DNA of 64,000 bases from Augochlora pura. Its lineage: Eukaryota > Arthropoda > Insecta > Hymenoptera > Halictidae. The stretch lies in contig NC_135778.1 in NCBI RefSeq assembly GCF_028453695.1, positions 12,956,244 through 13,020,243 of the forward strand, read 5' to 3'. Both the position numbers and the translations under genes were made by a program. How positions within the stretch are numbered: the stretch's first letter is position 1; each line of letters starts with the position of its first letter. Below the pieces are notes generated by a model. The model was not told the origin of the DNA, did not search any database, and saw only the letters and a program-made list of their open reading frames with translations. Positions 22,757-34,360 of this stretch are shown here, piece by piece.

Positions 22757-23238
22757 ATAGGTCATTAAAAAAACGTCTCCTATCCCACTGGAACAACGAA
22801 TGGAAGCACTTTGCAAGGCCGCACGCTCTAGAAGTCCACGAGGGATTCCTCAAGGAACTTTCCATCACAGCGAACCTCAACCGACAACAGCAAGTAGCGA
22901 TAAACAGGATTAGAATAGGTCATTCCAAATTAACTCACTCCTTTTTAATTTCCAAAACTAGTCCTCCACTATGCGATATTTGCAACTCTCAAATAGCGAT
23001 AAAACACATTCTTCTAAATTGTTCCAAGTACACAGAACTCCGCGCTAAATACAAAATGAAACTAAACCTCCACGATAACCTTAATAACAGCAAACAAATA
23101 GGACAAGTTATCTCATTCCTGAAAAATTCAAGCCTATACAGTAAACTCTAATACCCCCAACTAAAAGTCGTCGCTAATAACTGCAAGTGTAGTTGATGCG
23201 ACGTAAAATACTATAGAAAAAAAAAAATAGGTCATTAA
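22757..23238 (+). mobile_element. 5'-truncated non-LTR retrotransposon with target duplication
   Basis: The insertion (about 22769-23226) is bracketed by ATAGGTCATTAA at 22757-22768 and 23227-23238, extendable to 14 bp through flanking A residues. It contains the C-terminal coding end of a LINE ORF2 (22771-23151), a short 3' UTR of about 60 bp and an A-tract ending at 23227. A variable-length duplication, an A-tail and 5' truncation are the hallmarks of target-primed reverse transcription. The almost intact reading frame and perfect duplication suggest a fairly recent insertion. Confidence 0.93.
22771..23151 (+). CDS. C-terminal fragment of non-LTR retrotransposon ORF2 (post-RNase H, zinc-knuckle end)
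   Basis: An open frame of 126 codons without an initiator methionine runs from the truncation point to TAA at 23149-23151. Its order fits the C-terminus of Jockey/I/R1-type ORF2 proteins. First comes a tryptophan-containing linker (HWNNEWKHF), then a helix-rich segment with INRIRIGHSKLTHSFLI, then a zinc-knuckle-like PPLCDICNSQIAIKHILLNC (C-x2-C-x7-H-x4-C by the visible spacing), then a short basic tail. The reverse transcriptase and endonuclease are absent, so the copy is inert. The frame has no stops, unlike the other transposon relics here. The exact clade cannot be fixed from this fragment. Confidence 0.85.
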   Translation, partial: KRLLSHWNNEWKHFARPHALEVHEGFLKELSITANLNRQQQVAINRIRIGHSKLTHSFLISKTSPPLCDICNSQIAIKHILLNCSKYTELRAKYKMKLNLHDNLNNSKQIGQVISFLKNSSLYSKL

Positions 23239-25665
23239 TTTACACTTTATTAATTTATACATTTTTACTTTGGCGGTATGGTAATTAGAATGATTACCCT
23301 ATCATCTATGTAAGGGTTAACTCAGAGCATCAGATTAACTCTTCGAAGTGTTACCTTCTTACGGGAAACACCCTTTGTATCTAAGTTATATCTCATACTA
23401 TTAAGTGAACAGTATGAACTTCTACGACCCAAAAAACCGGTGAACCAGTTTCGCTTTTAATTAATAACGCCCGCTTAACATAGACACGAATTTTCCGTCG
23501 TTTCCAGCGAGTCCCGGCCTCGCGGCGGGATCGCCGATAAAAGAATATTCATCGGTCATTACCAGCGATGGTGTTATCGCGTCTCTAGATCTTGAACGTG
23601 GACATGGCATTAATGATTAAATGTAATTCCAGTAAATTACGCGTCGCTTCCGGCGACCGAGCCGCTTTAACAGTGGGGCGACACGAAACGTAACGCACGA
23701 ACCGCACGCTCGCGAGCACGCGTCTAAAAATTCGCACGACCACATCCATTCCACGCCGTTCCACGTATCCATCGACAACAGCCGCTCCGCTCCCTCCCAC
23801 CGCCGCCGCCCTCGCCTGTCCCCGAAATCGTATTTGTGCCTGATTACCTCTCTCAAAACTATCCGGGGAAAGGGGGATTGCTTTAACCGCTAATTACCAA
23901 TAATTACCGGTCACGAGGCGTGCTCGTTATCGTGTTCGTCGATAGGCGTACGATACACACTCCATTTTGAATTGTTGCCCCCCGATGACTGATAGGGGTC
24001 CGACGTGACTGAAGGGTCTTTGAAAGAACAATTAAGGGCTGATGCGTTCCGCGCTGTTTTTATGCGGTGATCGGCGTCGAAAGTAACGGTGTAAATTGTT
24101 TGAACTCTATTATAGCTGTCGTTGCAAATTGCCAATGTATCTTTTCAATGTGTACATTGTCATTTGAATCATATAGATATGCAATTAATGTATACACTAA
24201 TTAAAGTGACGTTCCTGTACCCTGAAATAACTGTGTCTCGTAGACTTAAAAATGTAAATAATTGTTTCATGTGCAAGTAATGATTATTTTCATTCTAGAA
24301 ATCATGGTTTCATCTTTTTAAATATAAAACTTGTAATCAATTATATCTCTTAACGTTTCCATAATTACACTGTTAACCTCAAAATTCTTTAAAAATACAG
24401 TATTTCATGCAATTAAATTAAACTTAAAAAGTTGTGTTGTGTGTAATAAATTATATACATTATTAAAATTAGGAAGAACTAATTGATTAGTGTATAATTA
24501 TACTTTCAAACCTGAACAAATAATCCTGTCATCCAAATATTGATCACGCGATAGTCAAAGTGTCAAGCTTTTCGTTAATTTGTAGCATTAATCAACGAGC
24601 ATGGTTCAAGACGATATTAATATCCGTGGTCAAGATCGAAAGTAACATGACAATTTCGTATCAGTAAAAAAAGACAACATTTCCGAAAACGTACGACAGA
24701 AAATATAAAAGAAACACTGAGAATTTGGTTAATTCGAACGGCGTTTTCGCGAGCACTGCGTATTTAGCCGAGTAAAGGAAGAGTTGAGTACACGGCGTTG
24801 ATGTTTTAAAAATAATCGTGCTTGTTACTGTCTAAATGTTGATAATATTCAATTCAATATTTTCTAAAGGGCAAAGAATTAACACGTTTAAATTAACTCG
24901 TAATAACAACCATTTTAATTCGAGCAAAAGTTGAATGGAACAACCAGAAATTAAATGTCGAGCGCATAATCTAAGGTAAAGATAATGTTTAGTTTCGGGA
25001 GCGAAATACGTTAAGTATACTTTCAGACGCTGCAATCCCCGGTCCATTAAACCAGAACAACCGAGCTGCGCTGGAACTGCAATGCACGGGATAAAACTTT
25101 GTATGCTACCAGAATCCGGTTCTACTATTTTTTTTTCTTTTTCGGCTAGTTTCATACTGGGATCCGTGTACGCGCAATTTATTGAATGAAAGCTCCGCTT
25201 CAGAAAAATAACAATAAGGAAGTTGCCGAAACTGCCTCTCTAGAACTACATTATTTCATAAACAAAGCTGTGGAACTGTCCCGTATGCAATCACGAATGT
25301 TCTCGAGTGGCGACGCCAATGCTGGGAGACAGTTGATACAGCTTCGCGATCGTTACGAGTCTAGCGACACGCTTTTGTCTTGAGACGGGAAAATTCTGTT
25401 GCCGGCGGAGAATAATAACAATTTATTTAACGTGTCTGTTCTTTGACACGGGAGAAGATGCTTTTCTTATACACTGAGAATACTCTGAACTGACGAAAAT
25501 GAAAATATAAGGTATATACTAAGGAATACTGAGGAGACGGTGTAAGAAACATTGCGGAACGATGACAAATTACGAAACCAATACTTTTCTAACTAGGCAA
25601 CTATTGTCGCAAATTTCACTTTCTTGGTACTCTTAATTAACAAATATGCTACTCATAGCAGCATG
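23239..25665. other. Gene-free stretch
   Basis: A GC-rich block (23480-24070) carries two overlapping minus-strand frames without recognisable domains. The remainder is AT-rich. A 65-codon + frame at 25186-25383 has balanced composition but no family resemblance, no preceding acceptor I trust and no neighbours, so I do not call it. Confidence 0.5.
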
Positions 25666-25873
25666 TTAACCCTTTGCACTCGAAGCCATTTGAACTGCAT
25701 ATCTAAAATAATTTTTCTGGCTTCTAGTATTTCCATTTTATATAAGAAAATTTATTCTATGCTTTAACTATATCTAAGCTTTAGCTTTAGCTATATCTAT
25801 AGAAATAATTTTTGAACATGTTACAAAAATTTTAATGGCGCCGCAGAGTCGCCACCGGAGTGCAAAGGGTTAA
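25666..25873. mobile_element. Family A MITE, copy 5
   Basis: It starts TTAACCCTTTGCACTCGAAG at 25666 and ends CGCCACCGGAGTGCAAAGGG followed by TTAA at 25870-25873. It is about 208 bp, shorter than the others. The interior (AATAATTTTTCTGG, then ATATCTATAGAAATAATTTT) is closest to copy 1. Confidence 0.88.
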
Positions 25874-26879
25874 TCGTTTGAGAATTTCAGTACTTCCATT
25901 CGAAGCTCGAAATTAGATTTTCGAAATGCAAGTTTGACTCTCAGTTAAATTTCATTACTACGTGATCTAATTTTCTCTGTTGACCATCATTGTTGACCAT
26001 CCATTGTTAATACTTTCCTGATGTTTTGAATGCAGATTCTGTACTAAAATTGCACAAATTGAACGTACAAGTACGATTCAAATTTGAAATATTATCAGCC
26101 ATTGTTGTTATTTTTCTAATAAATATTACATGAAGCGGAAAAATCGATCTGACGATACATAAATGACACTTCGTAACACCAGACTTATGAAACGTACGCT
26201 TTTTACTAGAATTTTTCAAGTGAAAAATCCAATCGTAAAAATCTCATTCATCCTACTCAAAAATAGTATTTGAATCATTCCATTAGACAGGGTGGAATAT
26301 AGGTTACCGCTCGAAGAATAGCGCGTTTATAGCTTGAGATACCGGTATAAGCGCCGCAGAATTAAGTGTCTATTGCAGGCCATAACTTCGTCCATTCTAT
26401 GAATTCGTAAATGAAATTCCCGGGAAAATTCCCAGAGGTATTTTATCTAAAGTGCAATTACTTGCGGAATGTCTTCTTTCATGCACCTCGATTGATATAC
26501 GATTGAATCTTTGATGATTTTTATGCATAGTTAACACGTCCAGTGTCGCGTCGATCACATACGAATGACACTAATTCTTAACAAGTTTGCAAAATTCATT
26601 TCTATTGTAATAAATACCAACAATTGAATTATTGAATATAAGATGCAATAGAGTTAAAATTATTTTAATTCTGTGGTAATTTTTGGAGTTGATTTTCAGC
26701 TTTGACGTATAAATTGTATCAATCTCGATTCTAAGTACAATAGACAAGCATTATTCATTAGTAGAGTTATCCAGCAGGGTTATCCATGAATACCTTTAGA
26801 ATGTTCAGTGAGAATATCTGTCACATGCCATGTTTGTTTCTTGTTATTTTCTTTATCTTCTAACCTACAATGTTGAATA
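25874..26879. other. Gene-free stretch
   Basis: No gene is seen. GTTAACACGTCCAGTGTCGC at 26530 resembles a TTAA-type MITE end (families B and D), but I could not find its partner. Confidence 0.5.
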
Positions 26880-26880
26880 A

Positions 26881-27186
26881 TTTTTATGGTAGACTCATAC
26901 GATTGAAAAGCGTATTGAAGTTATTCAAATTTATCTTAAAAATCAATGCTCAGTAAAAAATGTGAAAAAGTGATAAAACCGGCAGATTAAAGCAGCTGGT
27001 TCTCTTCTTAAGAATTGAACATTTCTTGTAGCAATCTTTAGTATATTTGTATAAAGAATAAGAAGATCCAAATGGCATTCACGAAAAACCACTTAATCCA
27101 AACAAAATTATTGTTTAGTGTGGATTTTCATTGAAAGGCGAAATTGGTTCATTCATTTTCGTAAACGAGAGTGAAAATTGATAATT
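26881..27186 (+). pseudogene. Mariner-like transposase relic, internally deleted
   Basis: Two blocks of mariner-type transposase survive. At 26911-26958 the translation RIEVIQIYLKNQCSVKNV matches the helix-turn-helix start typical of the family (an RIEVIKIYYQN...SVKNVF-like motif). At 27066-27180 it reads DPNGIHEKPLNPNKIIV, stop, CGFSLKGEIGSFIFVNE. This corresponds to the catalytic-core segment just before the second aspartate, where the family has V-W-C-G; the tryptophan codon is now TAG. Some 250-300 bp of coding sequence is missing between the blocks, and nothing of the DD(34)D C-terminus is visible. It is a dead copy without identifiable terminal repeats. Confidence 0.8.
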
Positions 27187-27190
27187 GATA

Positions 27191-28058
27191 AATGATAATT
27201 GATTACTTATTAATTAAATATAAAATTCAAACTAGTTTGTTCCTCAATTAAAAAAGCTTCCTATTTTGGACAGCTACTTATTTTTCCTACAGTCTGTTTT
27301 GGATAACTCTGTAGTAACTACCCCGAATTTTATGGGCCAAAATTTAACCGTGCCGCATCGTGTTCCACGAAAATTTTCAATCCGAGACTTTCATTTATTT
27401 CATCACGCAACAACCACCAGCCCAATCGCCGCCGCGAAAACCTAATAAACCTCAAAAGGTCGCCGGAGCGCGAAACAAACCTTAATGCAACGGAACAACC
27501 GCATTAACTGTAACAACATCAATTCTTTAACAACGCCGCTAGGCGACACGCGACGCTCATTCCTGAATTACAAACGAAACCTCGTGATAAATTATTAATT
27601 GGAATAAAATCGATGTAACGTTAGCGGCACCTTTTGCGTGGATAACGACAACAAAAAAAATGGGCGAACAACCCCAATAAATCTTCCCCTATTTCCGGCG
27701 TAATCCTATGGAAATGTGACGCGCGATAACGCGGCCGGCGGTCGTGTTAAAAGATATAACAAACTATCGACTAAACTATTACCGACTAAGAACAGCGCAA
27801 CATTTCCCGCTTTTATTGTTAGCCTGGCCCGAAGAAAAACTCCAGCTGGCAGTAACGCGAACGACCCCCACTAACAATCTCGTAAAAATCCTGATTTTAT
27901 CGGTCCGTTTCCATTCGAATGACATCGCGCGCCGCGGTTCAGCAACCAAAGAATCCGGGCCCGGTCATCGGCTACGGTGATCCGAAACGTACCTTCAACC
28001 TATAAGATGTCCAAGACGAAGCTATTTCTTTTAACTGTTTCATAACGTTACGTCGTTC
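27191..28058. other. Gene-free stretch, CpG-rich from 27.33 kb
   Basis: The start is AT-rich (short AATTGATAA repeats at 27175-27205). From 27330 to 27990 it is CpG-rich with interspersed AATTAATT motifs. No coding signal. Confidence 0.55.
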
Positions 28059-28158
28059 TTAACCAGTTAGCTGCTTTTGACGAGTACACCCGTCGTAACA
28101 TAAAACACTGTCATTTCTTCGCGGCAATTATCCTCGTCAATAACAGCTAACTGATTAA
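28059..28158. mobile_element. Family C MITE, copy 1 (100 bp, TTAA-flanked)
   Basis: TTAACCAGTTAGCTGCTTTT on the left and CAGCTAACTGATTAA on the right give an inverted end CCAGTTAGCTG with TTAA at 28059-28062 and 28155-28158. The block GACGAGTACACCCGTC next to the left end is the complement of the block next to the right ends of the copies at 19087 and 31994. It is non-coding and piggyBac-like by its TTAA. Confidence 0.82.
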
Positions 28159-28190
28159 GAAGGAATATATTTTTTGGTATTTTTTATTGA

Positions 28191-28341
28191 GATACATATT
28201 TTATAAAAGTGTCGTATTTAAACAAAATATTAATATATATTTAGTTATATATTTTGTAAAAGTGTCGTATTTATAGAAAATATTAATATATATTTAGTTG
28301 TATATTTTATAAAATTGTTGTATTCAAACGAAATATTAAGG
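28191..28341. repeat. 53-bp tandem repeat, about 2.8 units
   Basis: The landmark GTGTCGTATTTA recurs with a strict 53-bp spacing (GTCG at 28211 and 28264, and GTTG at 28317). Each is followed by AAATATTAATATATATTTAG. It lies just after a family C element. AT-rich minisatellite. Confidence 0.9.
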
Positions 28342-28436
28342 AAATGGATACACGTGTGTATGGATCGTGATTGCAGTGACTGTTAGCGATTTCATCAACC
28401 ACGCCGGTCGATCATCAATTGAAGCCTCGTATTACA

Positions 28437-28681
28437 TTAACCCTTTGCAGTCGGAGCCTTTTCAACTGGAAATCCAAAGTATTTATAGACTCATAGTGGT
28501 TCCATTTTATACAACATGGAGCATTTTATACATTATGGAATTAAATTTTGTGACTCGTGAAACAATTAATAGCTCTTGACAATTTTTTGAATATGAGTAA
28601 ATTTGATGAAAATTATATTGAAACGTGGCATAATAATTTTTAGCGATGTCATATAGTCATCACTCGACCACAAAGGGTTAA
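28437..28681. mobile_element. Family A MITE, copy 6
   Basis: It starts TTAACCCTTTGCAGTCGGAG at 28437 and ends CACTCGACCACAAAGGG plus TTAA at 28678-28681. About 245 bp, moderately diverged. Confidence 0.85.
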
Positions 28682-29068
28682 CATAACCACAATGAGTGAT
28701 TTTTCCTAAATGTGGGCGTTCTTCTACCGATCGGAGAAACTGATAAGACTTGTCTTGTGTTAAGAGTCCTTTTATTTTAAAATATGTTCTACAAGTCTGC
28801 GTTCGAGTATTACAATTCTGTTCATGTGTTTCATTCGAATGATATTGTTAGTTCCGTGTCCATTAATGTCTAATTTTCTTATGAACGTAGGCAATAAAAA
28901 TATCTTTAAAAATGGGGTGTTTTCGAGATATGGAAAAATAATTTGGACTCTTAGCAAGAAATGTGAGCTTTTTCAAGTTCAATTCTGCAAGAGGTATAGT
29001 TCCATGGGAAATTTTTCGCAGATGTAGTTAGAAAGGTAGTTCCAAATGGAATGATCACATAATGAGAA
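28682..29068. other. Gene-free stretch
   Basis: Two opposing short frames (28772-28957 and 28824-29027) overlap each other and resemble nothing. I see nothing else. Confidence 0.55.
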
Positions 29069-29215
29069 CGCTGCATATGCAATACTAATAAAATTAACAA
29101 TAATAATACTGATAAATTATGGCAACAGCAATCCGATAGTGGTACGCTGCTTATAGGAATAAAATTAACAATAATAATACTGATAAATTACGAAAACAGC
29201 AATAATAAATCTAGT
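29069..29215. repeat. Direct duplication of about 73 bp
   Basis: Two adjacent copies begin CGCTGC (29069 and 29145). Each contains AATAAAATTAACAATAATAA followed by TACTGATAAATTA and an AACAGCAAT tail. Head-to-tail duplication with small length difference. Confidence 0.85.
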
Positions 29216-29249
29216 ACAGCAGACGTCAGGCAAACAAAACAATAATTCG

Positions 29250-29850
29250 TTCGCGTTTGAATGTCAGAGCACAGTGCGACGTCGAACCCGCTCGACCGGG
29301 TCTTATCAGGTTTGGCGCCGATAGCAGCGGGTGCGCGTACTCGCGCGACGCGACGGACGGAAGCGGTGTGCATACGTTACCGTTCGACCGTGCTCGCCGC
29401 CGACGACGACGCCTCGAACCGGCAGATCTGAAGTTATGATAACGCGTGAGAAACGCGCGCGACATGTTTCACCGTCGTGTTTTGTTCGCCTTTCCGAGCT
29501 GGCCAGCTCCGACCCGCTCCGGCCGACGCCGGTTGTGTTTTATCGTTACCGGCCCAACGCGGCGCCGCAACGGGGGCGACGGCTGACCCGACACGCTGGC
29601 CCGACCCGGCCCGACGCCTCGACGCCCCAACGCCCCGTTTACGCCCGATCGTTAATGGACACCGTCTGTAAATTCACTCCTGTAAATCCCGGCAAGTCCG
29701 CGGAACCATTCTCCACGGTTTTTCCAGGGTAACTGAGCATGCGACGCGCGGTCCGACCGCAGACAAGCACCCACGGGTTCGTAAGTCACCGGCCACTTAC
29801 ATCGGAGTACGTGGCCCCAGCGCGCCGGATTGGTGCTTCGGAATTTCATG
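29250..29850. other. CpG-rich block, possible regulatory island
   Basis: A dense CpG stretch (for example CGGCCCAACGCGGCGCCGCA near 29550) has overlapping open frames on both strands whose translations are arginine and proline rich. The absence of a consistent frame argues against coding. It could be a promoter-proximal region, but I see no TATA box, exon or splice site to support that. Confidence 0.4.
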
Positions 29851-30449
29851 AATGATGATGCTCGCCGCGATTCGTTGACTCTGTATGGCGCACTCGGATA
29901 GGAGATTTTATTGCCGGGTGCTAACGGCCGCCCGTGAAATATGTATCTTCATTGTTTTTAATGGCACGCGAGACCGTCGAAGGAAAAATGTGGCTGTTAT
30001 ACGGGGAAATGATTCAGGTGGGGATGCTCTCCTATTCTGGGTCATGTTTTTAGGCAATTTCAAGCTTGTTGACAGTTTTCTTCAAAGCAGTTTTTAGTAG
30101 ATTCAATTGCAAACTTATTTCAAGCTTACCTTGCCCTACCTTTGCTATGAAGCTAGTTGCGAATGTATATCAATGGCAACAATCGTCACTTTACATACGG
30201 TATGATATAAAACTACGCAACGATGTTGTATAACGGAGGTATGTACTGTCCGTTGCTCGGAAGAAGTCCGTCATTTCGACAGATACGCAAGGAAGTATTC
30301 TGATCGCGCCACCTGACTTGCACGCTTGTGATACCATTTTTCTGTGATCTCCCTTGTATGTACTCACTTGTATTATACCTAAACTATTGATCAATTTAAA
30401 AGATTCTCATTCATGAAACGAGATAGTATTCAACCCTTCCGTCCTCTAA

Positions 30450-30819
30450 TGAAACCGTGTTGAAGGATCGCCCTCGGAACCTACGCGTTTTGCACCACAG
30501 TCGCATGAACTGTGCCAGCGCTGGCATAAGTACTCTTGTTATGGAAGTTGTATCAATCAGAGGGGCTGGTCCACGTGAACGACCAGCGACAACGAACGGA
30601 GATTCGAGCTCATGAATGGCAAATAGCCCGAATCTACGGAATCAAACGGTTTCGCGGTCGAGCAGACAGCGCCGACAACGGTGCGCAACACGTTCCTCGC
30701 GGTTCCTCGCAAACTGTCGAATTAAAGATCGAAGCATCGTCGGCGAACAATGCGTCGGTTCATGCTCGTTAGGTGTTGAACGCGTCGCGTCGGCACGCGA
30801 TACACAAAGAGAAAGACAG

Positions 30820-30854
<35 letters not shown>

Positions 30855-31330
30855 GAGAGGGAGACAGCGTCGCGGCGCCGCGCGTCCTCGTACCGAACGG
30901 CTAATGAAGTCGCAGTTACGTAGCACGCGTTTCACGCTGTCGGCATTGTCGACCGGGGGAGGCGTGCACGGGAATAGAAACAGAGACTCGTTACATTGTT
31001 CGGTTAACCTGGCGTCGTTTTGCATGTACGTGCACAATTTTCCTCCTCGTACGAACTATATCATCGCGATAAGGTCGTGCATCCTGCGCTGTTCGGTTTG
31101 CCGCGTCTTCTCCCACGCGAGTTCGCCGCTTCTATCGACGCGCGAGTGCCGCCAGTAGACTGCCGCACGTAAACATTATGCTCATTTACTTCGCTCTGTC
31201 TATTTCGAAAGTTTGCTCTCGGCACAAAAGGAACTAACTCGCTTAGTTTCTGCTCGCCGTTTTTATTTCGGAAGTTTGCCGGACGCACAGGTGCACGAGG
31301 TGTCGCAGGGGGCTTTCTCGTTTTGCTTCG
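30450..31330. other. CpG-rich block with GA tract, promoter-like
   Basis: This region combines high CpG density, a 40-bp GA repeat (30822-30864) and sequence rich in CGCG. GA repeats near CpG-rich DNA are common at insect promoters bound by GAGA-type factors. That is general knowledge, and the promoter reading here is inference. The 180-codon frame at 30616-31158 owes its length to the GA tract and to CpG composition. An opposite-strand frame of 131 codons overlaps it, so I do not call either as coding. Confidence 0.35.
30822..30864. repeat. (GA)n microsatellite
   Basis: About 20 GA units with one GT and one GG interruption towards the right end. Confidence 0.97.
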
Positions 31331-31993
31331 TTTTATGAGCCCCATATCTAACCGAAGCTTCTTATTTTCATAGTGTCTCGGTGTATTCTAAGTTATGGAG
31401 AATATTCTTCGGTTATTATGGCAACCGGTAACTCTTGATATATATTGTAGTAATAATATATTATAGATATTTATTAATTGTGGATTCAATAGAAATTAAG
31501 ACTATATTGTACGATAGTTGCGCGGTTCAACAACTTGTCAATCTATTACTACAACATATAAATACAACTTTCGACTTTATACGACCACGACGACTCTCTA
31601 CTTTTTACAACTTAACTTGCGACCCCTTCGCACCGACTTTCAACACAAGAATCTCCCGTTTCAATCTCGGCTCGGCTTTTTATACATACCTGCCTCCCAT
31701 TCCTTAATTTTTACAACCCCCAGATGTGGGCATTCGCGTGGGCATCGGTACTCACAACTTGAGGCAGGTCAACATCGCTTTTCTTTTTACAATGTATGTC
31801 CTTAAAACTACTCTTAAAATTATCTACAGGGTGCCGAAATATTCCCGATACCACAATATTCCATGTCCTTTATAAAATACAGTATTTATTCTTGGTAGTA
31901 AAGCACGATCTATGTAAGAGAATAGTGAATGTAAAATCCTGTATCACCTCGTGCTTTTACGATGCTGATCATTTGCCCGCGGAACTTGATGCA
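31331..31993. other. Gene-free stretch
   Basis: Overlapping short + frames at 31435-31805 have no recognisable domain. No splice or repeat features are seen. Confidence 0.5.
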
Positions 31994-32097
31994 TTAACCA
32001 GTTAGGTACGGCGCCCCCTTTCAAGAGCGTGGACCTATATGTGTTGCGAGAATCAAGCGCTGACGGGTATATTCGTGAAACATAGCTAACTGGTTAA
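31994..32097. mobile_element. Family C MITE, copy 2 (104 bp, TTAA-flanked)
   Basis: TTAACCAGTTAGGTACGGCG on the left (31994) and ATAGCTAACTGG followed by TTAA (32094-32097) on the right. It shares GACGGGTATATTCGTGAAAC with the partial copy at 19087. The best-formed member of the family here: perfect CCAGTTAG/CTAACTGG ends with TTAA on both sides. Confidence 0.85.
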
Positions 32098-34132
32098 TGG
32101 CAATCGTGGATACGCGAAGTACAGGACGGCGAGGATATCGAGAGAATGTAAGAATCTTGGAACACTATTTGTTATTTCTATTTAGCTCTTATTTTATACG
32201 ACCTCTGCCATTAATTCTTATTTTACATAAAACTCCCCGGTCTACTTATCACGGTTACGCAGACGATAATTCAACAGGGCATTGAAATAACAAACATGAA
32301 ATCCACATACCAAAATATTCACCTTCGATACTTCAGGTACATAATACGTGCACTTAATTATGTGCGCCCTAATTGAGTTCCCACTGTAGCAAATCATCCG
32401 CAATTTACCAGGTTCGTCCTAACTGTTCCGTATTATAATTTCGTCGGTGGAATACACAAGAAGTAAACTAATTGGATTTCCATTACCTAATTTCGTCCAT
32501 AGCCGGAACTTTTGAAATGCGGCATGTATGCGCACGCCACAAAGCCGTTCATGTTATCCGGGCCGGGGATCTTGTTTTCTCGCCGACGTTTCCGTCGTCA
32601 ACGCATTCGCCGGCCCAGAGGGTATCTAATAAATCTACGTCGGGGAGACGAAAGCTCCTCGTTAGACGCGGACGGTTCCGCGAAAGCTTCTTTCGTGGAT
32701 CTGCCGACACTGGAATTGCCCCAGAAAAGTTGGCTCGCGAGGAACCGGGCATAAAATTATTTTTCCTCATCCGAGCGTCGCGACGCTTCCCTTTATTCGC
32801 CGGTCTTAACGCGGCGGCGTTCCGGCTCCACTTAAGACGATTTCCCCGCGAAGACTGTACCCGTACTGCGACTTCCGGTCACTGCTAGTTGGAGAACGGC
32901 GATTCGATCGGAAACTGTGAACAGATCAAAGTGAACTAAGAATGTTGTAGTATTAATTTAAAGTTACTAGACTTGTTAAAGACAGGGGAAGCCTTGCGTT
33001 TGGCTTTTATGTCTTTCAATTGACGTACGAGATTTTTATTTTGTACGAAGATCTGCTATCTGGCATTGACTGTTCCCGACTTTGCCGATTCTGTACTTTA
33101 AATAATTTTTCTCTAATGTCGCGTCTTGTTTGTTCTACTTCGAATTGTATGATCAAGCTATGATGTAAACATCTTTCTTGTTGCATGTACATTGCGCGAT
33201 TGAGAACTGAGTTAAGTTATAAGTTACCGAGAAATACCGAATGCATTTTTTAATTTTCATTACAGGCTCGGATAAAGGAGTGAAAAAACAACAGTATTTT
33301 ACGTCCTATTCCATAACAATGTTTTATTTAGAATAATTTTATTTACTATTAGCAATATTAAAATAAAAGAATTTCAATAATTGTAGAAGTAATATAACTA
33401 GTATAATTGTATAATCACTCCCTCTAATATTAACAGAATAATTGAAGTCATTTAGATCAGTTTGACAAAAGTTATACAATTTTAAAGGTGTTGACTCAAT
33501 TTTGCTTCCCGTAAATCTATACGATAAGTCTGTATTGACTTACGCTACTATGATCCTAACCCAACCAATCGTGTATTCTATTGACAGAGATCTATTTTTC
33601 CCTGAAGAAATTGTGACAGTGACATTCAATCAACAATTCCACCTATATGCAAGAATCTTTAACTTACGCGACAAACTCGCGTTATTAAACATCGTGAACG
33701 CACTGATTACTCAGGGTAGAAAAATCATCCCAGTCTTCCGTGGCAAGGGTGACAGGTTCGATCGTCGAGCATCTGATTGTTCGCGAGCAGGACGATTCAG
33801 GAAAGCGCATTAGCTTAATGGACATAATGACTAGTGCTGGTGCAAAATTCCGTAACGTCGTCTGACGGGCAGCCGGGCGAACGTTCACGTGTACACACGC
33901 GACGCACGTACCGAGCGATCGAATAGAAACGTTGTGACATATTCAGGCTATCGTTTAACGAACCTGACGAGACCGTGCTTTCGGATCGTGCAGTCGGTTC
34001 CCCAACCGGTTCGTGAATCGCGTCGCACCTCGTCGCATCGCACAATGCTTGACGACCATCAAGAATGAGCTCATATTAAAAAGAGCTACTTTGTGAATTA
34101 AAAATAGTGGTGGTAACTTGATTCACTACTGA
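32098..34132. other. Gene-free stretch with GC-rich blocks
   Basis: CpG-rich blocks at 32500-32890 and 33760-34060 have overlapping opposite-strand frames. The rest is AT-rich. The 138-codon + frame at 32472-32888 has an 80-codon rival in another + frame and a minus-strand rival, so composition is the simplest explanation. Confidence 0.5.
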
Positions 34133-34358
34133 TTAACTCTTTGGACTCGAAGCCATTTTAAGCTGATATCTAAAATTGCTATTTTGACCAGTTGTAGTGT
34201 AGTACTTAGTATAATTTGCGCTTGTGCGGTTGAGTCTTGTATCTCGTAAAACAATTACGCTTTTAACAGAAGGGTCTTTAATAATATCAACATTATTTTG
34301 TTAATTATAACAATTTTCATTGGCGCTTCATAGGCACCACTCGAGTGCAAAGGGCTAA
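34133..34358. mobile_element. Family A MITE, copy 7
   Basis: It starts TTAACTCTTTGGACTCGAAG at 34133 and ends CCACTCGAGTGCAAAGGG followed by CTAA (34355-34358, one change from TTAA). The shortened middle resembles copy 4. It ends 3-4 bases before the TA-flanked element at 34361. Confidence 0.85.
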
Positions 34359-34360
34359 TA

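Noticed and set aside
25186..25383. 65-codon + frame with balanced composition
   Set aside because: It reads more protein-like than its neighbours, but there is no known motif, credible acceptor/donor pair or second exon.
26530..26580. GTTAACACGTCCAGTGTCGC as a further TTAA MITE
   Set aside because: Only one end-like motif is seen. No inverted partner within several hundred bases.
29331..29732. 133-codon + frame in a CpG-rich block
   Set aside because: Two further + frames and two minus frames overlap it. Proline and arginine rich without motifs.
30616..31158. 180-codon + strand frame
   Set aside because: Its length depends on the (GA)n tract (RERERE repeats) and CpG-rich DNA. A 131-codon minus frame covers the same bases, and no domain or splice context was seen.
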